From: Akkermansiaceae bacterium
GTDB lineage: Bacteria; Verrucomicrobiota; Verrucomicrobiia; Verrucomicrobiales; Akkermansiaceae
Assembly: GCA_903909905.1 (NCBI GenBank)
Contig: CAIVXP010000266.1
Location: 1 to 9,445, forward strand
DNA length: 9,445 nucleotides
Direction: 5' to 3'
This document shows positions 1 through 5,140 of the stretch, one piece after another. Position 1 is the stretch's first letter. Each line of letters opens with the position of its first letter. The notes beneath the pieces are model-generated. The model was given only the letters and a program-made list of their open reading frames with translations, searched no databases and had not been told where the DNA came from. The translations under genes were made by a program, and so were the position numbers.

Positions 1-79
1 CTGGCACCGTGGTCCTTGCTGCCAATCAAGCGGGTAACACGAATTACAACGCCGCCACAGAAGTGACGACGAGCTTCTC
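1..79 (+). repeat. Direct repeat copy 1 (79 bp, identical to 253-331)
   Basis: These bases match 253-331 without a mismatch, at an offset of exactly 252 bp (84 codons), so the reading frame is kept. The match breaks at base 80 (g versus t at 332). This is the end of one repeat unit whose beginning lies left of the window, so the true array is longer than seen. The repeat encodes the end of an 84-residue beta-rich module (VVLAANQAGN, then TTSFSV). Confidence 0.95.
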
Positions 80-2210
80 GGTTACCATGGCCACGCAGAC
101 GATTGGGACCTTTACGAATATTGGCAACAAGACCTTTGGCAACGCGCCATTTACTGTTACCTCGCCATCAACCAGCAGTGGTTTGGCAGTGATCTTAAGC
201 GTCAAATCAGGCCCAGCGACGATTTCTGGCAACACCGTGACCCTTATCGGCACTGGCACCGTGGTCCTTGCTGCCAATCAAGCGGGTAACACGAATTACA
301 ACGCCGCCACAGAAGTGACGACGAGCTTCTCTGTTTCAAAAGCCGCCTCCACCGTCACACTCGGCAGCCTTACACCCACCTACGATGGCACAGCCAAGTC
401 TGTGACATCAACGACAAGCCCGCCCATCACTGGCAATGTGACCTACACCTACACGGGGATCAGCCCCACTAGTTATGCACTGTCCTCCACCCCACCAACT
501 CAAGCAGGAAGCTACACCGTGGTAGGAACCATCAACGATGCCAATTACAGCGGCAACGCGACGGGCGCTTTGATAATCGCCAAAGCAACACCCAGCATTA
601 CCACTCCACCAAGCGCTTCCAGCATCACACTCGGCCAAAAACTCTCTGACTCTACGCTCAGCGGCGGCATTGCCACAGTGAATGGTACCTTTGCATTTAC
701 CAATCGAAACACCCAGCCAAGCACCCTTGGCACGAGCAGCCAAAGCGTCACATTTACCCCTGCCGACACCAACAACTACCTCATAACCACGACTTCGGTC
801 GAAGTCGTCACACAGGCAGGATCAAGTTCTTTCATCACAAACCAACCGATCGACCTCACTGTATCGCAAGGTGGCAGCGCGACCTTTTCCGTTCAGGCCA
901 CCGGTCAAAACCTAAGCTACCAATGGAAGCGAAATGGCGTTGATATCAGTAACGCGAAAAGCAATTCATACACCGTCAACAGTGCTTCGATCGCCACAGC
1001 AGGAGAATACACAGTCGTGGTATCCAGTGACAATGGCAGTCAACCCATCACCAGCCGTGTAGCCAAACTAATCGTCACATTCCCACTTGCCGATCTCACC
1101 ATCAATGAGAACAGCAGTCCGGTTTTGAGCGTTTCCGTTACTGGCACAGGCGTGAAATACCAGTGGTTCAAAGACGGCATGCCGCTTCGTGGACAAACCA
1201 ATTCGACACTGACACTCAAAGACATCACAGTCGACCAAGCAGGAAATTACAGCGTCGAGGTGACCGATGCCGACGGCAACAAGTTCACAAGCCAAACATC
1301 AAAGGTCACCGTCAAGGCAGTCTTGCCGGAAATCGTCAGCCAACCTGGCAATGTGAGCATTTACGAAACAGGTAAAGCTACCATGCGGGTCACCGTCAAG
1401 GGATCTGGCCATCGCTATCAATGGAAAAAGAACGGCGTGAACATTCCAGGTGAGACCAAAAATACGCTTCTGTTGAACGACGCTATTCTTTCTGACGCAG
1501 GAGAATACACGGTTTCCATCACCAACTCGGTGGGCACAGTGACCAGCCGTGCGGCAAGGCTTCGTATCCTCACCTCCAACAGCAATCCTAGCGGCGCCAC
1601 AGCTCGTCCCACCATCACCTCCCACCCGATATCACAAACCGTGGTGGATGGCGTTAGGCTTTCTCTGAGCGTGAGAGCAAGCGGTGGCGGCCTCCTTTAC
1701 CAGTGGACGAAGAATCGTAAGAACATCACGGGGGCAAACCAATCGTCCTACACCATACCATCCGCCTCGGCTACCGCTTCCGGTGATTATGCGGTGATTG
1801 TTTATAACTCATTGGGAACGGTGACCAGCAATATCGCCCGCATTGCCATCTCGGCGCCGGAGATTGACGTTCAACAACCCGCCGGCAGCAGCTTGGTTTC
1901 CGGCACATCGAAAATCAGCTTCGGTACCACAAAAAGAACCAGCGCAGGGATCCGCAGGACATTCACCATCCGAAACACCGGCACAACCAAGCTCACCGGC
2001 ATTTCCTTCAGCAAACAAGGAAGTCATCGTGGCGAATTCACGGTCACTCAATCCAATCTTCGCGAAGTGGCACCTGGCTCATCTGCCACCTTTACGGTCA
2101 CCTTCAAGCCCGCCGCTGTGGGCACCCGCACCGCTTCCATCCGCATCGCCAGCAACGACCGTGATGAAAACCCCTTCATCATCAATCTCGCTGGCCAAGG
2201 CGCGCGTTGA
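1..2210 (+). CDS. 3' part of a large repeat-built surface/secreted protein (MBG, Ig-like and choice-of-anchor D domains)
   Basis: The reading frame is open at the left edge. The first GTG (position 9) lies inside a repeat that recurs at 253 with its own upstream codons, so it is not a true start. Domains, numbered from codon 9: an 84-residue bacterial repeat copy ending near residue 25 and a full copy at about 26-109; an MBG-type domain at about 110-193 (PTYDGTAK, then AGSYTV); a further MBG-like repeat at about 194-268; four Ig-like domains at about 274-357, 358-437, 438-522 and 532-615, each with a YQW core (W306, W386, W472, W566) and an AG/SG-x-Y strand; and a choice-of-anchor D (ASH-like) domain at about 616-733, with TFTIRNTG, APGSSATFTVTFKP and ASNDRDENPF motifs. 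There is no cysteine in the visible 733 residues, so the Ig folds lack the usual disulfide. No PEP-CTERM, LPXTG or transmembrane tail is seen, and any signal peptide would be upstream. Such architectures are typical of extracellular proteins; adhesion or matrix binding is inferred. No enzymatic domain is visible. Confidence 0.9.
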   Translation, partial: GTVVLAANQAGNTNYNAATEVTTSFSVTMATQTIGTFTNIGNKTFGNAPFTVTSPSTSSGLAVILSVKSGPATISGNTVTLIGTGTVVLAANQAGNTNYNAATEVTTSFSVSKAASTVTLGSLTPTYDGTAKSVTSTTSPPITGNVTYTYTGISPTSYALSSTPPTQAGSYTVVGTINDANYSGNATGALIIAKATPSITTPPSASSITLGQKLSDSTLSGGIATVNGTFAFTNRNTQPSTLGTSSQSVTFTPADTNNYLITTTSVEVVTQAGSSSFITNQPIDLTVSQGGSATFSVQATGQNLSYQWKRNGVDISNAKSNSYTVNSASIATAGEYTVVVSSDNGSQPITSRVAKLIVTFPLADLTINENSSPVLSVSVTGTGVKYQWFKDGMPLRGQTNSTLTLKDITVDQAGNYSVEVTDADGNKFTSQTSKVTVKAVLPEIVSQPGNVSIYETGKATMRVTVKGSGHRYQWKKNGVNIPGETKNTLLLNDAILSDAGEYTVSITNSVGTVTSRAARLRILTSNSNPSGATARPTITSHPISQTVVDGVRLSLSVRASGGGLLYQWTKNRKNITGANQSSYTIPSASATASGDYAVIVYNSLGTVTSNIARIAISAPEIDVQQPAGSSLVSGTSKISFGTTKRTSAGIRRTFTIRNTGTTKLTGISFSKQGSHRGEFTVTQSNLREVAPGSSATFTVTFKPAAVGTRTASIRIASNDRDENPFIINLAGQGAR
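253..331 (+). repeat. Direct repeat copy 2 (79 bp, identical to 1-79)
   Basis: This is the second copy of the 79-bp perfect repeat, at the end of the complete 84-residue module encoded by about 84-335. The bases after it diverge at once into the MBG domain, so this is the last unit of the array. Perfect identity at synonymous positions points to recent duplication or gene conversion. Confidence 0.95.
828..1853 (+). repeat. Array of four divergent bacterial Ig-like domains
   Basis: Four tandem units of about 80-94 residues begin near 828, 1080, 1320 and 1602. Each has a hydrophobic B strand, a YQW(K/F/T)(K/R)(N/D) C strand and a G(E/N/D)Y F strand. At DNA level they are well diverged, apart from short stretches such as gcaggagaatacac at about 1001 and 1498, so this array is old compared with the identical repeats at 1-331. 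The canonical Ig cysteine positions hold valine or similar residues (SVQA, SVSV, VTVK, SVRA). Confidence 0.8.
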
Positions 2211-2244
2211 TCCGACTCATGTCTCTTGCATCGGCTGAGTTCAC

Positions 2245-2276
2245 AAAGCCCTCTCCGGATTCCGGGGAGGGCTTTT
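2245..2276 (+). terminator. Intrinsic terminator after the repeat-protein gene
   Basis: The arms 2245-2258 and 2262-2275 can form a 14-bp stem with one G-U wobble (2254/2266) and a 3-nt loop (att), ending in tttt at 2273-2276. The stem is GC-rich (gccctctccgg against ccggggagggc). It lies 35 bp after the stop codon of the repeat protein and about 65 bp before rsmB, so the two genes are probably separate transcription units. Confidence 0.85.
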
Positions 2277-2340
2277 CTCGCTGGCGGGGCAACTCTTCTC
2301 TCCCCTTGCAACTTGGCGGCAAAAATCCGAGCCTCGCGAC

Positions 2341-3573
2341 ATGCCCGCACGCAACTTTCATGTCCGCCAAGCCGCTGTCTCCGCATTGCGTGCTTGGGCG
2401 AAGGGGCATGATTACGCCGAGACCCTCGTCGAGCGCCATGCGCAGCGTCGCAAGTTAAGTCCTGCCGACCGCGGGCTACTGCAAGCGATCCTCTTCGGCG
2501 TGCTGCGCCACCGCCGCTTGCTCGACCACTGGATCGGCGAACTCCGCGATGGCAAGACCGACCCCGAGACTCGCGATGTCCTACGCGTTGGGCTGTGCCA
2601 AATCCTGATTCTCGGCATTCCCGACCATGCGGCAGTCAATGAAACCGTGGAGTCAGGAAAAGCCAGCGTGCGAGGGCTCATCAATGCCGTGCTGCGCCGT
2701 GCTATCGCATCGCGCAAGCGTCTGCTCGATCAAGTGCCCGACCTCCCACCGCCTGTCGCGCATTCCCATCCCGACTGGCTTTACAATCGCTGGCGATCCG
2801 CCTTCGGCAAATCCAATGCTCTGGCACTCATGGAGTGGGACAATTTACCGGCAGAAACATTTTACCGCATCAACCCCCTCGCACCGCCCGCCGCAATCCC
2901 TAGCGAACCCGTTAAAAACGCTCCGGGATTTTATCGCATCGAGGGTTCGCTTCCAAACGATCTCATTCAAAGCGGAGCGATCTACATTCAGGATCCGGCC
3001 ACGCGTCATTCGGTCGAGTTGCTCGCACCACAACCAGGCGAACACATCCTCGATGCCTGCGCAGCGCCCGGTGGAAAAGCATTTCTCATCGCCGCCGCGA
3101 TGGGCTCCGCCGAAAATCTCGTGTGCACGGACTCCAACGAAAAACGCCTGCCACGACTCGAGCAAAACCTCGAGCGACTCCACGCCGGCAAGGCAAAGGT
3201 CAGCGTTCACGATTGGACCCAGCCCGCTCCCGCCGCATGGCATGGCGCATTCGATGCCATCCTGCTCGATGTCCCCTGCTCCAACACCGGCGTCATCCGC
3301 CGTCGCGTTGATGTCCGCTGGCGCCTGCAACCCAATGACATCAACAAGATCGTTCTCACCCAACGAAAAATCCTCGAAAACGCCATTCCCTGCCTCAAGC
3401 CCGGCGGCCGCATCGTTTATTCGACCTGCTCGATTGAGGCCGAGGAAAACATGCAACAAATTGAGGCGTTTCTAAGAGATCATCCCGAGTTTGAAATGAC
3501 CGCTCATGTCGCAGCCGTCCCCTTCCGCGACCAAAGCGACGGCGCATTCGCCGCCTGTTTGAGAAAAAGGTAG
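2341..3573 (+). CDS. rsmB: 16S rRNA (cytosine-C5) methyltransferase RsmB-like (NOL1/NOP2/Sun family with NusB-like domain)
   Basis: The family transfers a methyl group from S-adenosylmethionine to C5 of a cytosine in 16S rRNA (C967 in E. coli). The 410 residues are close to the roughly 430 of E. coli RsmB. The N-terminal third is the NusB-like RNA-binding helical domain (VRQAAVSALRAW, then LLQAILFGVLRHRRLLDHWI and INAVLRRA). The linker carries SHPDWLYNRW (S142-W151), typical of this family. The Rossmann methyltransferase core follows: IQDPAT, motif I DACAAPGGK (238-246), motif IV LDVPCSNTG with C313, and motif VI STCS with the predicted nucleophile C363. A DGAFAACLRKR tail corresponds to the usual DGFF-type ending. 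The family consensus PCSGTG is PCSNTG here. ATG 2341 gives a complete N-terminal domain; no Shine-Dalgarno precedes it. The NusB-like domain separates it from single-domain RsmF-type relatives. Confidence 0.93.
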   Translation: MPARNFHVRQAAVSALRAWAKGHDYAETLVERHAQRRKLSPADRGLLQAILFGVLRHRRLLDHWIGELRDGKTDPETRDVLRVGLCQILILGIPDHAAVNETVESGKASVRGLINAVLRRAIASRKRLLDQVPDLPPPVAHSHPDWLYNRWRSAFGKSNALALMEWDNLPAETFYRINPLAPPAAIPSEPVKNAPGFYRIEGSLPNDLIQSGAIYIQDPATRHSVELLAPQPGEHILDACAAPGGKAFLIAAAMGSAENLVCTDSNEKRLPRLEQNLERLHAGKAKVSVHDWTQPAPAAWHGAFDAILLDVPCSNTGVIRRRVDVRWRLQPNDINKIVLTQRKILENAIPCLKPGGRIVYSTCSIEAEENMQQIEAFLRDHPEFEMTAHVAAVPFRDQSDGAFAACLRKR

Positions 3574-3583
3574 GGCCCTAAGG

Positions 3584-4138
3584 TCACAACATCCGCGCAA
3601 ACATCGCCCGCAACGATGCCTGCCACTTTTCCAGAAAGGCCAAATTGCGCACACTCCGCGCAGCATTCGTAGCATCCGAGGGAGCCGCATCATCGTAGCG
3701 TGAGAATGCCGCGCATTCGCATTCGATCCGATCATTCACGCGCGCAATCATGCCCTCAAGCTCCTCGCGGCAACGCTGCGTTTCATCCTCCAACAACGCG
3801 CGACCAAGAGCAGACTTCGCCTCATCGCGCTTGCGAATGAGCGCCTCACATTTCTGCATCGTCGATCCCACTTCGGCGAAAAGATCCATCAGTGAATCAT
3901 CCACCGCGCCGCGCGGATCAATCTTTATCCCTCGCAGCTCGAACCAATGCGACAGGCGCCGCGACGGGCTCGCAAGGATGTCATGGGCACGCTGCAAGTT
4001 GGCAAAATCCCCCTCACCACCGCCGGCATCCGGATGAATTCGCTTTCCAGCCTCACGAAATGCTTCACGCAGCACCTCAGTGCTGATCCCAAGGCGTTGA
4101 TCCAAACCCAGCATTTGAAACGCATCGAATATCGGCAT
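3584..4138 (-). CDS. HscB-like J-domain co-chaperone
   Basis: This start gives 184 residues. An upstream in-frame ATG at 4186 would give 200 (HPD at 51-53 in that numbering, 35-37 here). The N-terminal J domain has helix II (LREAFREAGKRI), the HPD loop that stimulates Hsp70 ATPase, and helix III (FANLQRAHDILASPSRRLSHWFELRG). The RRLSHWFELRG stretch and the short alpha-helical C-terminal half rich in charged residues (about 95-145 here) resemble HscB/Hsc20, the co-chaperone that delivers the IscU scaffold to HscA during Fe-S cluster assembly. No isc gene is nearby, so the Fe-S role is inference. It could be a general DnaJ-domain protein. I chose 4138 because MPIFDAFQMLGL matches where E. coli HscB begins (MDYFTLFGL) and the 16 extra residues lack family features. 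The gene converges on rsmB with a 10-bp gap and lies downstream of rplT beyond that operon's terminator. Confidence 0.75.
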   Translation of the reverse strand: MPIFDAFQMLGLDQRLGISTEVLREAFREAGKRIHPDAGGGEGDFANLQRAHDILASPSRRLSHWFELRGIKIDPRGAVDDSLMDLFAEVGSTMQKCEALIRKRDEAKSALGRALLEDETQRCREELEGMIARVNDRIECECAAFSRYDDAAPSDATNAARSVRNLAFLEKWQASLRAMFARML

Positions 4139-4198
4139 GACTGCGGCGAAATCTGGGACCTCATGCCAAGGCTGGCAACCCCCCATTGTGTTCGACTC

Positions 4199-4206
4199 AT
4201 TTTATC
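4199..4206 (-). promoter_or_regulatory. Possible -10 element for the J-domain gene
   Basis: The minus strand reads GATAAAAT here, containing a TATAAT-like TAAAAT hexamer just after the rplT terminator's U tract. Transcription would begin near 4190-4192. That is almost on the ATG at 4186, or about 50 nt before the ATG at 4138. No good -35 hexamer is visible; the spot is occupied by the T-rich terminator tail. Support is weak. Confidence 0.25.
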
Positions 4207-4211
4207 CAAAC

Positions 4212-4248
4212 AAAAAAACCGCCGTCCGGAATGACCGAACGGCGGTTT
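4212..4248 (-). terminator. Intrinsic terminator of the rpmI-rplT operon
   Basis: On the minus strand the arms (plus coordinates 4235-4248 and 4216-4229) pair over 14 bp with one G-U wobble (4225/4239) around a 5-nt loop (4230-4234). The last pairs merge into a run of seven Us (4212-4218). The core is CCGCCGT/ACGGCGG. It lies about 20 nt after the rplT stop codon. On the plus strand the tail is only ttt followed by mixed sequence, so it should work mainly for the minus strand. Confidence 0.92.
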
Positions 4249-4267
4249 GATGATTTCTATCTCCGCA

Positions 4268-4648
4268 TCAGGCGCTGACCGCCGAAGCTTTCGCCTCGAG
4301 TGCATTCTTTGCCTGGGCGACGATGGCCGAGAATGCGGCGGCATCGGTGATCGCAAGGTCCGAAAGGATCTTGCGGTCGGCCTCAATGCCAGCGGCTTTG
4401 AGACCCTCGATGAAGCGCGAATAGGTCAATCCCTCGGCGCGAACGGCAGCATTGATACGCTGCGTCCACAACCTGCGGAACTGGCCTTTGCGGCGCTTGC
4501 GGTCGCGGTATTCATAGGTCATCGCCTTGCGGACGGCGTCCTTGGCGTAACGGAAGAGTTTCGAGCGGAATCCGCGGAAACCCTTGGCACGCAGCAACAC
4601 GCGCTTGCGACGCTTGCGGCTGGCCGGTGAGTTGGTTGCTCTTGGCAT
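4268..4648 (-). CDS. rplT: 50S ribosomal protein L20
   Basis: L20 binds 23S rRNA early in 50S assembly and in several bacteria represses its own operon by binding the mRNA. The 126 residues slightly exceed the usual 115-120, the excess being an Ala-rich tail ([13 protein letters not shown]). The basic N-terminal extension ([24 protein letters not shown]), the [16 protein letters not shown] segment and the globular C-terminal half ([24 protein letters not shown]) are diagnostic. The ATG at 4648 gives the standard MPRA start. No Shine-Dalgarno lies directly before it (aacagaaacaaccac); the nearest strong match, GGGAGGT, is 36 nt upstream inside a possible hairpin. It is the second gene of an rpmI-rplT operon, 137 nt after rpmI, and ends just before a strong terminator. 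Confidence 0.98.
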   Translation of the reverse strand: MPRATNSPASRKRRKRVLLRAKGFRGFRSKLFRYAKDAVRKAMTYEYRDRKRRKGQFRRLWTQRINAAVRAEGLTYSRFIEGLKAAGIEADRKILSDLAITDAAAFSAIVAQAKNALEAKASAVSA

Positions 4649-4785
4649 GTGGTTGTTTCTGTTCTGACAGGTCGTTGTTTACTTACCTCCCACAGTCTCA
4701 CCTGTCGTGCTTCCCTTGCGGGATCAGGCTGTGTAGAGGCCGTCCGATTCGCGGACGGGGGCGCTTTCCGTTGCCGGCTTCAGTT
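4649..4785 (-). promoter_or_regulatory. Structured rpmI-rplT intercistronic spacer
   Basis: This 137-nt gap is long for a ribosomal protein pair that is usually closely spaced. On the minus strand it holds, in order: a 7-bp hairpin CCGTCCG/CGGACGG (plus 4752-4758 with 4740-4746, 5-nt loop); a small TCCC-GCAA-GGGA hairpin with a GNRA loop (4712-4723); and a longer-range 7-bp stem GACAGGT/ACCTGTC (4700-4706 with 4666-4672) whose 27-nt loop displays GGGAGGT (4685-4691). There is no U tract, so none of these is an intrinsic terminator. A translational control site for L20 is plausible, since L20 autoregulates in E. coli and Bacillus, but I cannot show similarity to the known sites. Confidence 0.4.
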
Positions 4786-4995
4786 TCAGTGGAAGGGAAG
4801 ATTCTCTTTGACGTTTCTAATGTCAGCATCGGAAACAAGGCATGCTTGACCCAGCCTGCGCTTGCGCTTGCTGTTCTTGCCTTGCAGCAAGTGGCGTGCT
4901 CCTTGTTTGCGACGAAGGATCTTCCCCGTACCTGTCACCTTGAAGCGTTTGGCAACGGCTTTCCGTGTCTTTGCTTTTCCAGAGACTCTTGGCAT
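4786..4995 (-). CDS. rpmI: 50S ribosomal protein L35
   Basis: L35 is a small basic protein of the large ribosomal subunit. The 69 residues are near the usual 64-66. Family signatures are [19 protein letters not shown] at 7-25, then [21 protein letters not shown] and the [14 protein letters not shown] ending, which corresponds to the common (D)xxxVKRMLP-type tail. The ATG at 4995 gives the normal MP start. No Shine-Dalgarno is seen; the upstream stretch is G-rich (GGGTGGGTGGGTGG at plus 5012-5025). It is the first visible gene of the operon with rplT. infC, its frequent upstream partner, is absent; the helicase gene diverges from it instead. Confidence 0.97.
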   Translation of the reverse strand: MPRVSGKAKTRKAVAKRFKVTGTGKILRRKQGARHLLQGKNSKRKRRLGQACLVSDADIRNVKENLPFH

Positions 4996-5140
4996 GGGGC
5001 GCGAAAGCTAACCACCCACCCACCCTTGGCAAGCAAAAACGGCATCTTTTTCCCAGAAATCGGAGAAGCCCCGACTTCTTAACCCTGGGGCAACTGAACG
5101 CTTGCAAGTTTCGCCCGCCGGATTTGGATGCCCATCGCCC
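4996..5140. promoter_or_regulatory. Divergent intergenic region between rpmI and rep-like gene, with possible rpmI leader structures
   Basis: Both the ribosomal operon and the helicase gene must be transcribed from here, or from just inside the neighbours. I find no convincing -35/-10 pair in either direction. Read toward rpmI, two competing folds can be drawn. One is stem 5085-5090/5051-5056 (6 bp with one wobble) enclosing hairpin 5075-5079/5064-5068. The other is stem 5087-5091/5068-5072 (GCCCC/GGGGC). A G-rich run, GGGTGGGTGGGTGG, sits 17-30 nt before the rpmI start. All of these are short and could be chance. Confidence 0.35.

Noticed and set aside
2845..3459. 204-residue open frame antisense to rsmB
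   Set aside because: It is a shadow of codon bias in rsmB with no recognisable domain and no start signal.
2627..3475. 282-residue open frame overlapping rsmB on the same strand
   Set aside because: It lies wholly inside rsmB in another frame, is rich in Ser/Pro/Arg as expected for a frame-shifted reading of GC-rich coding DNA, and shows no family motif. rsmB has full-length, motif-level support.
4247..4630. 127-residue open frame antisense to rplT
   Set aside because: It overlaps the rplT terminator and coding region. L20 is unambiguous on the other strand.
4649..4707. Possible small reading frame in the rpmI-rplT spacer beginning with GTG near 4698
   Set aside because: It has no ribosome-binding site in front, a composition like the surrounding noncoding sequence, and it runs out of frame into rplT. 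There is nothing to support translation.
5030..5052. AAAAA/TTTTT inverted repeat between rpmI and rep considered as a terminator or promoter element
   Set aside because: It is a pure A-T 5-bp stem in a position where no gene ends. No hexamer pair with proper spacing could be placed around it.
4627..5082. 151-residue plus-strand open frame across the rpmI region
   Set aside because: It is mostly antisense to rpmI and its leaders, has no family resemblance, and L35 is clear on the minus strand.
5102..5140. TTG start for the helicase adding 13 residues
   Set aside because: The extra residues (MQVSPAGFGCPSP) have no counterpart in Rep/PcrA/UvrD, and ATG 5141 puts the Q motif at the expected distance.
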